Source: Gnetum montanum (Eukaryota > Streptophyta > Gnetopsida > Gnetales > Gnetaceae). Taken from it: DNA of 52,374 nucleotides. The stretch is taken from the NCBI GenBank assembly GCA_015680685.1, contig MNCI01030329.1, positions 381,549 through 433,922 of the forward strand, written 5' to 3'. The notes beneath the pieces were generated by a model. The model was not told the origin of the DNA, did no database searches, and was given only the letters and a program-made list of their open reading frames with translations. This document shows, piece by piece, positions 30,508-41,129 of the stretch (its first letter is position 1; the number at the start of each line of letters is the position of its first letter). A program made the position numbers and the translations under genes.

Positions 30508-33346
30508 ATGGCACCAAAAGAAAAGCACATGTAAGAAGTAGGACCATCTCAACCAAGGGAGAGATGACCTAGAATGGGAAGGGGCCAACAATAGCCCCAA
30601 GAAGAACCCCTTGCAACCCATGCCACAAGTCCTCTTCGGGAAGAGGTAGAGGTGGAATCTATTAGACAGATTCCAAAACTAGTAGCTACAATAGACCACT
30701 CTCATTGAGATGATGCACTAGCATAACAAGTGAATTTGGAGGTGACCTTGACAGAAGATTTTTTGAATTAGATCAGATCATGAGAGGTTTAGAAAATAGT
30801 TCTCTAGGAGTTAAACTTTGGCCTTTTTTGGAGCAAGCATCAAAAGAAGTACAGGACTAGTTGAAGGCCTCTCCCATATGGCCAATCATCACTTCCACTA
30901 GGAAGTGGTACATGAGAGAAACATTTTTATTTTAGAATAATAGGTAGGATAGTTCAATAGTCAAAATCTAGGACATCTCAATGTCCTACTCAATGTAGGC
31001 CATTGGACAAGTGCTTGGGTTGCCTAAAACAAGGGCAAGTCTTGCTGAGATCCCAATGCATGTGGATTCTAGTATCAAGAAAGAACGGGTTCAACAATGC
31101 TATGGTGTTGATTGCAAGGAATTTGATGTGATCAAATTAGTAGAGAGGATCCACTACAAGATTGTAGCCTTCCACCTCAATCCCACAATGAGGCTACGCA
31201 AAATTACCACCTTCTCTTCCCAAGCATGCATCATTTTGAGTGGGAGATTCCCTAGTAACCTTCCATAGCTAATATATCTAGAGGTAGAGAAGTGGTTTAA
31301 AGAAAATGAATCTGGAAGAAAGGCACTTCCCTTTCCATGCCTCATTAGAAAACTCTATCAAAATAAAGGAATAGTTCATTACACCAATGACATCATCAAG
31401 CATGTTTAGTCACCAACTGGGTGAAAATGATGAAAGATAAGATGCATGCAATGACTATCCAAGAAGAGGAGTAGCAACCACCACCTCCACCTACCTCTCA
31501 AACAACCATGTCAAACATCACTACAACTATGAAATGGTTGCATGAATAAAAAGAATGGCTCTTAAGTGAACAAGAGCAATGAACAGGTATGAGTGGTGGG
31601 GATCCATCTGTGTATAGATTAGCAATGAGGTGGCCTAAACAATTACCTTGATAGATGGAGGTGGATCCATCTTAACCCAAAGAACGTAGTTGTCTATGAG
31701 GTCAAATCCAAGCATCAAAGAGGTTATAGTATCTCTTACAAAATAATAGTACTTTCAAGAATCTATGGGAACATTACAACCTTCTTGATGTGCTTGGAGG
31801 AGGGTGAGGGATTAATAGTTTTGGTGATGCAACACCAAGGGTAGGAGATTGCAATAGAAGTGGTTGTTGATTATATTGCTAAAATTCTCAATGCACATGT
31901 AGCATCTACATTGGACATCACTACACTCAAAGATGTGTAGAGATTTGTAAAAACCACAAGTAGTAGAATAAATGTAGCACAACACAGATCTGCTAGACCA
32001 ATTGATGGGAACCAAGCAACTACTTTCAGATGTCTTTGACCTTCTAGATAATATTACTACAACCTAGTTAGAGCTGCTAGAGGCAAGGGGCATGAATATT
32101 ATCTTGAAGGGGCAACTCGAAGTAGTCAAGGAGCTTAATAAACACTTGGCTATGAAAGTTGCTGAATTAAGAGCATAGATTACTGACCTTACATTCCTCA
32201 ACTTGCAATAACAAGAGATGGAGCTATTGAATAGCTCAACACTAGATTAAAAAGGGTTGAGGATGCAATGGATATGGAGGTGTTGTACCAATTCTTGGTA
32301 GAGGCCACATAACACAAAATTTAGAAGGCCTTGGATTAGACCTACTAGGAGAATGTACAACTGACCACAAAGAACCATTGCCTATGAAATGTTGATGCAC
32401 ATAAGCAACAATTAACCAATTTCATCCATCAATAGCAAGAGAAACTAGCTAGAGTAAACATAAAACTAAGGAGATTGGTAGTAGAAAATAGAAATCTCTT
32501 CATGGAGGAGGTATTCACCCTTCATCAGAAAACTACAATTGAGGCAACCACTTGGAAATTAGAGGCTCTCAAATTTGCGTTAAGGATGATTACAGAGAAT
32601 AGGTCAGTCTACAAAAGGAAGTAAATGAAAAACACATCCATTTGATGAAGGAAAAAGTGAATGAAGTCCTCTAACAACTCCAATAAGGGAAAGAAGTGTG
32701 GCAACCCATCATTGATGGGATAGATGCCTACAACAAAGAGGAAATCCACATGAAGGTTGTGCATATTGAGGAGATGACAAAATGTATGAAGCTCATCAAT
32801 CTTCATTACACAAATCTATCTATGTTAATTGCCAGATGATCATGGTTAGAAATTGAGAAATAGGTGGCTAGCTTGTACTTGTTGTACAAGACCAAGTTCA
32901 GGCATCACAAAGACACTAAGTAAAAGCTTGCAGTGGCAAACAATAAACTCAATGTTCTTAAGGCACAATTCACTAATCAATGATCAACTATCGAGAACTT
33001 GGCCAAGGGGATGAATGGTTATTAGGAGATACAAAATGTAGTTAGGGTGTTTAATATTGAATGCAAATAGTTTTTTACCTAGTTTTTCAATGTGAAGGAG
33101 ATGTTTCCAATAATACCCTATCCATGGGATATCCCCATTCCAACCCACACTGGTGATGCCATGTGGACTGCAAATGATCCCCTAAGTAAGGAGGAGAAGA
33201 TGAAGGAATTACTAGATTACTTTCACCTTCTAATGGAGGTTGTAGTCATAGTAGGATAACCATAGTCACCTCAGCTATTGCACATGCCTGAAGCTGGTGA
33301 CGATTCTTTAGAACCTTAGGAGCCTCCATCACCTAAGACTGTCTAA
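30508..33346 (+). pseudogene. Second ORF of element B: Athila-type 'plant transposon protein' homologue
   Basis: The ORF starts at an ATG at 30508 (MAPKEKHM) and ends near a TAA at 33344-33346, about 230 bp before the 3' LTR. It is homologous along its length to the second ORF of C. A block near 30880-30930 corresponds to WYLGETYKFW. AIGQVLGLP near 31002 corresponds to AILEVLNLS. KALPFPCLIRKLYQNKGI near 31320-31372 is nearly identical to C. A long charged region (about 32050-33050) reads as helical. A terminal block contains MFPIIPYPWDIP near 33105, matching MFPQLPCLWEMP in C. Over twenty stops, mostly TAG, and many frame changes make it a clear pseudogene. The role is unknown; the position is that of the env-like ORF of Athila elements. 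Confidence 0.72.
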
Positions 33347-33574
33347 TCTTTTCCACTACCTTCATGTCATCAAAGGATGTGCTATCAAATTTTTTGTGTA
33401 GTCATGTCATTGTGTTCAATTTTGTGTCATGAACATCAAAATGTCTTATAATTTTTTGATTCATACACTTGGACACTTAGTTTTGTCAAGTTAATTCATT
33501 ATGTCAAGAGTTAGTCAATAATCCCATACCTTTCCAATTTTGTAAAGGAACTCGAGGACAAATTTTCACCTAGT

Positions 33575-33584
33575 TGTGGGGGTA
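33575..33584 (+). other. Polypurine tract of element B
   Basis: TGTGGGGGTA lies directly before the 3' LTR start TGATGAGC. It is preceded by AACTCGAGGACAAATTTTC, a stretch typical of the 3' end of plant Ty3/gypsy internal regions. Confidence 0.65.
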
Positions 33585-34531
33585 TGATGAGCATCAAATT
33601 ATTACATTGATGAGCCCCCATTAACATGGCCTCATCGATAGGACCCCATTAATGTGGCCTTGTCAATGGGCCCCTATTATTGACATGGTGTTGTGCCATT
33701 GATGGGGTCCTATCAATGCAGTATTGTAGAAAAAACTGTGAATAAGAGCTCATAGTCCCATTTATGGATCATTCAAGTCATAGTAGTGGTAGATCTTTTG
33801 TAGTTTTTCCATTCCAAAGATAGAATATTTCTCTGAGTGCCTACAACAAGAGTCAAAAAGTGTATGGACCTTTATTTAAGCACTATTGTACCTGAACCAC
33901 ACCAGTGTGTATGGCAATAAAGATGAGCCTTTTTATTAGACCTTGAAACACTTAAAATAGATTAATGATTTATTTATGCATTTATTGTATTCATTAATTA
34001 TGCCATTAATTAAGCTAAACTAAGTTAAATTAGACCCTACGAAATTAGTTAATTAATTAAGCTAAATAGATTAAACACATAAGTATGACTGCTTTGAGCG
34101 TAAACACGTATTTGCTTGGTAATCCTTGTAGTGTTATTGCTTGGTGTGCCTAGTAGCGTAGCACTTGGTAACCCAATAGTGGATATGTGGGTTTGGGACA
34201 TATATGGAAAGTGGGATTGAATGCTTATGTTAGAACTAGTTAGAGAAGAGTTAGGTAGTTAAATTAAATTAGTTGTTAAATTATTTCATCTCTTTACTTT
34301 AAATACCAAAGAACATAAAACAAAAAATAATAAAAATATATGCCTTGAACACACTTAACCATACCATGTGCATCACAAGCATAATTGGGAATATAATGAA
34401 TGACCTTTAGGGTAAGGTTCACTTCCTAGAAGACTAGTGTACCAGAAACTATAGAGTCCATGGAATTCGGCTAGATCGTGTGTGAACGCTTCATGATTCA
34501 TATGGCTGTACATAACCCCAACCACTCCTCA
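33585..34531 (+). repeat. 3' LTR of element B
   Basis: This 947-bp partner of 4101-5025 starts TGATGAGCATCAAATT. Its end is eroded to CCACTCCTCA (from CACTCATCA), followed by the CCATC target-site copy. U3 (33605-33718) holds many ATTAAT/ATCGAT/CAATG cores in a GGCC context. The TATA position reads TGTGAATAAGAG. R-U5 aligns well with the 5' copy. Confidence 0.85.
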
Positions 34532-35907
34532 CCATCTTGAAATCAATCATCTTCATTTAGCATCAATGTAGTAGGGCAAGGAGTTTCAAGCTTTTCCTTT
34601 GCTATAATTAAGATAAAAGTTTGAAGCTCTTGATAACCATGGTGAAGAAGATTGGTTCCAATAGCCAAAATCTAGTTTTGAACAAGTTAGAGGAGGCCAT
34701 CCACATTTTTTCAAGGCTTTAAAATCCTACTATGGATGAAGGAGCTTCATCAAGATTTTCCAAGTATTAAAATTTCACCATTTTTTCAAATTTTTAACAT
34801 TTTTGTAGAAACATTTTTCCACCTCTAAGCTTACTTAGGTTGAAATTTTTTGATCCATTTATGTTGAATGGAATATCTAGACCTATAAATTGTATTAGAA
34901 CCAAGATTTTAATTTTTCCTAATGGATTGAGATAGATTTTGATTTTTTCCCAAACTTATGCTCAATGTTTTTCCTTATTTTGGTCAATCTTGGCATAACT
35001 TTAACATTTTTTAGACTGTATATGCTAAGATTCTTTAGTTTTGGCTTCTTAGGATTATTATTAGGCTTCTTTTGGTTGATTTGAAGGTGGAACTATATTT
35101 TTTATATTTTTATTAATTTTTTATGGGTTTTTCCCCCAACCCAATGTTTACCATTGTAGCCTACTTTGTTACAAGTTTACAACTTTTCCATGAAAAACAC
35201 TAGTAGTGTTTGTAATTTTTTGTGTACTTGTGTATGTTTTTTGGCTCACTAGGTATTGAAAATATAGTATAGAAGGATCTTAGGAAAATTTTGAAATTTT
35301 TAGAATTTTTCTCAAACTTTTCTTAAAGTGTTTACTGTAGTCAATTCAATACAAACTAAGGTTTTATTTTATTAAAATTTAGGTAAATTTTAAATTTTTC
35401 TGCACTAGTACAATAGAATTTATGGTTAATTTTGGTTTTATTTTATGTTGTAATTTTTATTTTGATATTAGGATGTTCCAATGTTCATTCTTTTGTTTGT
35501 AGGCCCCAAACTATGATGGTGATTAGTCTTGATGTTGGTGGAAATGATCTTACTCTTCTTTATGGCTTAGTTTTTGGCCATTATTGGACATGTTATGTCT
35601 TTGTTTTTTTGTTTTAGTTGCTTCATTATTATAATAACCACAAAGACCATGTATTGTCTTTGTTGTTATATCTTGCATTGTGCAACTCTGGATATGAATG
35701 TTTACATCTTTATTGCCACACAGTGTGACTATGTCTATTATGTTTTAGTCTTTTATGTTTTTGTATTTTTGCATAATAAGGATACAAAGTAAAATTTGGA
35801 AATATGATATAATTAAATGAAAAATGTGAAATGAGACATAATTGTTAAAGTACAAATTACTCATTATGTATATGCAAATGGAAAATAAGAGAGGCCACAT
35901 ATTCACT
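34532..35907. other. AT-rich unassigned region right of element B
   Basis: I see no coding region or LTR boundary. Long T runs dominate. Small frames at 35432-35792 have composition typical of chance reading in T-rich DNA. It is the continuation of the sequence at 3505-4100 that B interrupted, possibly belonging to the Tat-like remnant F. Confidence 0.45.
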
Positions 35908-36030
35908 AGTTTTAGGCCCTAGCAAGCCATGGCTTCAGTAGTTTTAGGTCCTAGTAGGTCATGGTGTTGCCAGTTCTAGGCCTTGGCAGGTCCTTATCTT
36001 GTCAGGTTTATGCCTTAGCATGTCATTGTT
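35908..36030. repeat. 32-bp minisatellite, four copies
   Basis: Units start at 35908, 35940, 35972 and 36004, a constant 32-bp period. The unit begins AGTTTTAGGCCCTAGCAAG, with about 60-80% agreement between copies by eye. It lies beside the end of the Tat-like remnant F. Confidence 0.85.
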
Positions 36031-37600
36031 CATTTTTTAGCAAGTGTGAGATAACCTTGAAAGAAAAATAAAAAAATAAAACGAACAATGAAGTATGGTA
36101 CAAGGTTAACAAAAAATAGAAAAATAATGATAAATAAAGGAGGAATAAGATGTTGATGTTGAATTTGTTGCTTGATCCTTGATATATAAGGAAACCTCTT
36201 TTATACAGTGCTACACTTATCATTCTTCTTGCTTGATATAATAAGTAACATACATTCTCGTTGGTCTTGTAAAACTATAGATTTAGCAATTTTAACATCA
36301 TCATCATTATTGTTGTTGTTCTTGGTTGTCTTAGCTTGAGTTTTATGAGTTTCATCTTGAAATTTCACTTCTGAACTTCAATCAATGTTGATGTTGTTAA
36401 TAGATGGCAAACATGTGTTGTTCCCATGAATGATAATTTCACCACCTTTGTATGGAAAGTGAATTTCTTGATGTATAGAAGATGAGATCATCTGAAGATT
36501 TGCTAACCATGGCCTCCCTAAAATCAAGTTAAAACTAGGTGTTTCTTCAACCACTAGAAAGCTTATAGATGTAGGGAATTGTTCAAATCGAAGGAGATAG
36601 AACCTCAAACTACTAATTTTTATCCATTAAATGAATTAAGTACATAGGTAGTTTTTTCTTTAATATTTTTAGTTAGCTTTAGGTTTTCAATGACAATGTA
36701 TGATATCACATTGGTTGCTATCTCATCATCCACATGAATATAATGAACCTTGTACCTTCCAATGTGTATGGAAATGAGAAGAGGAGAAAATAACACTTCT
36801 TTTTTTCATGAGTTGATCTTCATCTCATTGTCATGAAAGTTGAGCATGGGTTAATGCCCATTTTCCCTAAGTGAAGTTTTCTCAATGATAGAGTGAGTGA
36901 ACTCTTTGTAAGCAAGCATGTCTTTACTCATAGGGATAGAGGTTAACACTTTAGCTATCATATCTCTATGAGTAGTAGAAGCCATGAATATGTCATAAAA
37001 TTTTAGAGATTTGTTATTTTGTTTGATGGATTATTTGACTTGCTCCATTATTTCAAGAAAATTCTTTCCCTTGACATGTGATCTTTCAACCTTGGTGGTC
37101 TTAATTTCCTTCATCCTTCCTAGCATGTTTAGCTCATGTTTCAATTTATGTGCCTTGGGTCCTTTGTCCATGGATGTAGCTAATCTTAGTGTAGGCCTTG
37201 GTGGATTAGCTTGCTTCTAATCCTTTGATTGTTAGCTAACTTCAATGGACTTAGTTATTGATTTGGTGATAGGTTCTTTTCATCATCATTGCAATGATGA
37301 TCTCTTATTAGTCATTGTATTGTTGGCCATTATAGGTATGATTTTATCATATTTTATTATAGGTTTGCTTATTGAAGGTGGAGGGATCCAAATAACAAAT
37401 TATTCCTTAGCCTTAAAAGGATTGGTGATGTCTCATTCATGTTATGATGGTGATGCCACTAAAGATGGGACATGTATGATAAAAGGTTTCTTAGGTGTTG
37501 GATGAGGTGTTAGTCTAATGGTGAAGGAGATTTTAGGTTTTATGTTCTAAGGCTAAGGTTGTACCTCAATAAAAAATATTTCCCTAGAAGCATTAGACCA
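36023..37600 (-). pseudogene. Retropepsin region of Tat/Ogre-like remnant F
   Basis: On the minus strand, 36378-36608 is open and shows FPTSISFLVVEETPSFNLILGRPWLANLQ followed by SIHQEIHFPYKGGEIIIHG. This is the characteristic second half of a Tat/Ogre retropepsin (F-x-V, then L-L-G-R-P-W, then S-S-L-H-Q-x-x-K-F). Upstream are IVIENLKLTKNIK and FNG blocks belonging to the first half, and further up a linker with ASTTHRDMIAKVLTSIPMSKDML that matches the usual gag-protease junction of this clade. Frames shift several times and the catalytic Asp-Gly block is not clearly preserved. No RT follows at lower coordinates, so F is truncated. Confidence 0.68.
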
Positions 37601-37899
37601 TTTGGTTGTTATGAAGAAGGCTACAGTGTAAGAGTTGTTATTGGTGTTTGAAGAGTTGGTCTTGTTCGACACTAGCTCTCCAAAATCAATCATCTTCTAG
37701 AGGTCATCTTTTAATTCTAGGAAACAATTAGTATCATGTCTAGCCATTTAATGATAATGGCAAAACATATCTAGTCTAAAGTATTTTGGTAGCTTCAAAT
37801 CATCTTCGGTTGCTATCATTGGATCTCTAGCTATCTCACAAAGATGATCATGCCTCTTACAAGTTTCCTTAGATAGTTTCTTATTTTTTATATGATTAT

Positions 37900-39048
37900 C
37901 TTTAAGCAACTATTCTAAAAGCTTAGAGGGCTTCATAGGAAACCTAGTATACTTACTCCTATCCTTCTACCCAAATTTTTCTCTTGGTTGATTTGGGACA
38001 TTGAAGGCAGATGGTTGTGATGAGTCTATAGACATGTTATGTGGTGGTGATCTTTGCCTTTTTTGTTATTTTGTATCCTTGGATACTGCAACCATAGTTA
38101 TTTTTTCTTGCTTAGTTATCTCTTTATCTCCCCTAGCATGTTGATTTTTATAGGCCAAATTGTTACTAGCCTCAGCCACCTTCTCATTGTTTTTAGTTAG
38201 CAAAAAGTTTTTTCTCAATGATAAGGATTTTAAGTAGTAGAGATTTGACTTGATGAAGTCATTTACTAGTCCCTTGAAGATAGCCAAAAGATAGATCTTA
38301 GAGATAGGCTCAAGAATTTTACTGAGCATTAAATTCCATCTCTAAATGAAACTTTGGATAGGTTCAAGTGGCCCCTACTTCACCTTCATAAGTTGGTCTA
38401 GTGTGATATCAAGATTTAAGTTGCATCTAAAGTGGTTGATAAATTGGTTTATTAAGTCATCAAGGAAAGAGATGGAACCTCTAGGAAATTTTCAATAGCA
38501 ACCTAAAGCCTTCCCCTTGAGGAACTTAGGGAAAATCTATAATATTGTATGAGGCCAAGCTTGCAATAGAAGCCACTCAAAATAGAAGGTGACTACATGT
38601 GTGTTAGGATTTCCTTCCCCAGTGTATTTGGTGAAGTTTGGTATAGGCATTCCCACATGTAACGTGATTTGGAAAATGGTAAGGATTATGGGATCATCCT
38701 AGTAATTTTTACTATTTGTGTTATGCTAACTTTAAGCTTTTGCAACTCTTTGGTAAGGTCTTGGATCATTTAGAATGCTTGATCCAAGCCTTGGGGCATC
38801 CTTGTAGGTTGTAGTATTTGCACTGATGATTGGGGAGAAGGTTGAGTGGCTTGGGGCCATGTCATAGGCATGGGTATAGATGGAAGAGGTTTTTTGACCA
38901 TTGTAGTAGGTGAGTTAAATAGGAAGAAGGATTTTTGAGTTGTGATATGAGGAATAAAGGGAAAAAAAGTTGTATGAGAGGCTTGTGAATCTTGGGATCT
39001 CAAGGAGGGCCCCACTAGTATGAAGAATGGTGGTATGGTATATATCAC
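37900..39048 (-). pseudogene. gag of Tat/Ogre-like remnant F
   Basis: From about 38900 on the minus strand the sequence shows a Pro-rich start (MVKKPLPSIPMPMTWPQ), then the Retrotrans_gag fold: FPKFLKGKALGCYWKFPRGSI (the W/Y-F-x-x-L-P-x-G-S-I motif), FLDDLINQFINHF, then LDQLMKVK and EPIQSFI. An open stretch at 38066-38329 (LSKILEPISKIYLLAIFKGL) corresponds to the end of the gag core. The gag differs in sequence from the Athila-like gags of A, B, C and G. Stops and frame changes are frequent. The 5' UTR and LTR of F are not visible because element G begins at 39109. Confidence 0.7.
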
Positions 39049-39119
39049 TAGCGATGATCACACAAAATGAGATTTGGTAGTAAATGGCATTATTGAGAAT
39101 AAGGATGTTGATGAGCCAT

Positions 39120-39187
39120 GATATCAGGACCGCGATATCGGATCTACGATATTAGAGCCTACCAAGCAATATTAGACATCTGATATT
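39120..39187 (+). repeat. U3 palindrome array of LTR G
   Basis: Cores are GATATC at 39120 and 39134, GATATT at 39148, AATATT at 39168 and GATATT at 39182. Spacings are 14, 14, 20 and 14 bp. The last core ends exactly 18 bp before TATAAATAAGAG. Confidence 0.85.
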
Positions 39188-39205
39188 GGGACTTGCCTCA
39201 TCATT

Positions 39206-39217
39206 TATAAATAAGAG
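39206..39217 (+). promoter_or_regulatory. TATA box of LTR G
   Basis: TATAAATAAGAG is identical to that of A and C and holds the same distance to the array. Confidence 0.75.
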
Positions 39218-39932
39218 GTAGGCGCACTTGGTTTGGCAATTAGTTTTTAGTCCCTTACCCAAACTCTTGTAGTTTTTCCTTTCCAGAGTTAGAATTATTT
39301 TTGAGTTCCCACAATAGGATTCATAAAGTGAATAGATCTTTATTCGAGCATTGTGTACCTGAGCACACCTTGTGTCTAGAAATAAAGACGAACTAACCTT
39401 GCAACATTCAGAATAGCTTATTTCTTTCATTTAATGTTATTTGCAGTTATTTAATGCTTTCATTAGTTAATTGATGTTTTTTTTATTAATTAATTAACTT
39501 TAACAAGTAATCACACTCAGTATGACCACTTCAAGCATACATGGAACACTTGGTAACCCAGTAACGACTAGCATTTGGTAATCCCAGTAGTGTTACACCA
39601 GTTTAGGATGTGTATGGAGAGTGGGAACAGATGCTGGTGTTAGGAATAGTTAGAGCCTAGCTAATTAGTTAAATAAAATTAGTTATTCAATTAATTCACT
39701 CTTCCCTTTCTAGCACCAAGACATAAAACATAAAAAGCATAAAAATCATATACCTCAAGTTTACTTAACCATACAATTGTGCCATATGAGTAAGCTTGGG
39801 AATACAATGATCACCTAACCCATCCTTGTTCTATGAAGGTGCATAAGCACTTAGTCCTTGGAGTTTAACCGAATTGTGCATGAATGCTTGTATTTGTATG
39901 GTTGAGTGTAAGGGTACCTCGCCACTCATCAT

Positions 39933-39951
39933 TGGCACTATTGCCAAGGAC
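39933..39951 (+). other. Primer-binding site of element G
   Basis: TGGCACTATTGCCAAGGAC follows the 5' LTR after one base. It is a tRNA-Asp-type site with a few transitions. Confidence 0.8.
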
Positions 39952-40973
39952 TTTGTTGTTTGTACACTAATTAGAACTTAGGAAATCTTCCCATCATTGG
40001 AACGAACCCTTAGGATTGGTTATCTTAAAATTATTAGAAAAGAGAAAAGTATTACACATTGAATAATTAATCATGTCTCCTTCTTCTTACAAGAGCGCTT
40101 CACCACCTAGGTTGGACACAATGAATAGTTGGAGGCATAGTACACATGATGATCTACCAGTGCTCTAATAGTTTCATGTGGTATACATTCATCCTGATGA
40201 GTATATATCAAACTTTACCTTTATCCTCCACTAGGATGAACAACTACATTGGCGTCATTTAGAAGGTAACATAGTGTTACCTCCCAAATGCTTAGTTCCA
40301 AGCATTCTTCTTTGTGCTCTCACACAAATTGGTATGTAGCACTTACAGGTAGAGCACGTTGTGCATGAACACAACTCAAGAAAGTATTGATCCATAGAGG
40401 CACAACACCAAAGGGACTTACAACAAGAGCAACATCATAAATCTATGAAGGGGAAGTGGTCTCAAGATGTCTCATATGTCTTAAGTCAAAATGAGGGTGG
40501 TGAGCTTGCCTCAGAAGGTTTTCCACATAACAATTTTCTTCTCATTAACTTTAGTCCAAGGGTTGTGTATTAAGATCTTCACTCAACTATTCCTAACCCA
40601 AATTCTAGTATTGACAAACACAAAGGGTTTGAAAAAGGAACAAAAATGCATGACAAAGATGGACATTTTGATCATAACCACGATTGAGGCCATGACCACT
40701 AAAGAGAAGGTAGCAAGCACCGCCATGGTGCCATTCCTCCTTCCTCTCTACCTTCATCATCCCTTCCCCCTCTCCTTCAAGATCAGAATGCAGTCACAAA
40801 AGGAAAGAACCTAAGGATAATGGTTGGAAAAATAGGAATAATAGACAAAATAATCAAGAAATGGGACAAGGGCATTCTAAAGAAACACATCATGAAAGGC
40901 GGGAGAGTAGGGAACAACATAGGCATCATAAATTCCATAGAGGATACGATCACGATGAACCCCTACTTACTAC

Positions 40974-40978
40974 CCAGA
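40974..40978. repeat. Target-site duplication of solo LTR S2
   Basis: CCAGA (40974-40978) and CCAAA (41892-41896) differ by one transition. The element A gag, uninterrupted, has ACCCGAAG at this place, consistent with one ancestral copy. Confidence 0.8.
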
Positions 40979-41005
40979 TGATGAAGTGTCATTTAGTCAA
41001 TGCGT

Positions 41006-41098
41006 CAATTGGGCTGCATATATGGGGCCATGTATACGTAGCCATGTTGATGTGGGCCTGTTGACGTAGCCTTCCTACATCGATGTGGCCCCGTTTAC
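41006..41098 (+). repeat. U3 array of S2 with varied palindromic cores
   Basis: Cores are CAATTG (41006), ATATAT (41018), GTATAC (41032), GTTGAT (41046), GTTGAC (41060), ATCGAT (41079) and GTTTAC (41093). Spacings are 12, 14, 14, 14, 19 and 14 bp. Linkers are GC-rich (GGGCC, TAGCC). The last core ends 19 bp before TATAAATAAGAG. Confidence 0.78.
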
Positions 41099-41117
41099 GC
41101 AACCACCTATCTCGGCC

Positions 41118-41129
41118 TATAAATAAGAG
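41118..41129 (+). promoter_or_regulatory. TATA box of solo LTR S2
   Basis: TATAAATAAGAG is identical to the A, C and G elements. As a solo LTR it could still drive transcription to the right, into the gag remnant of G. Confidence 0.7.

Larger units (their letters stand above)
4101..34531 (+). mobile_element. Element B: complete Athila-like retrotransposon carrying nested insertions
   Basis: B has two LTRs of the same family (4101-5025 and 33585-34531), a tRNA-Asp-type primer site, gag, protease, RT-RNase H, integrase, a non-coding spacer, a large second ORF and a polypurine tract, in that order on the plus strand. It is interrupted at 11243-28407 by chromovirus H, which itself contains C and S1. 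Removing H leaves about 13.3 kb. The joint across H matches the uninterrupted sequence in element G near 47200. The Athila assignment rests on RT motifs (VFMDDF, GIVLGHQIS, TTEKEL), the primer type and a second ORF located between integrase and 3' LTR. Very heavy stop and frameshift load and diverged LTRs make it the oldest layer of the nest. Confidence 0.88.
39109..39931 (+). repeat. 5' LTR of element G
   Basis: This 823-bp LTR is bounded by TGATGAGCC and CCACTCATCA, with the primer site one base beyond. U3 has a GATATC-type array, TATAAATAAGAG is at 39206-39217, and R-U5 has paired TTGGTAACCCAGTAACG / TTGGTAATCCCAGTAGTG motifs near 39548-39593. Confidence 0.9.

Noticed and set aside
35432-35792. 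Plus-strand hydrophobic frames that might be small membrane proteins.
   Set aside because: Composition follows local T-richness; no start context, homologue or conservation is visible.
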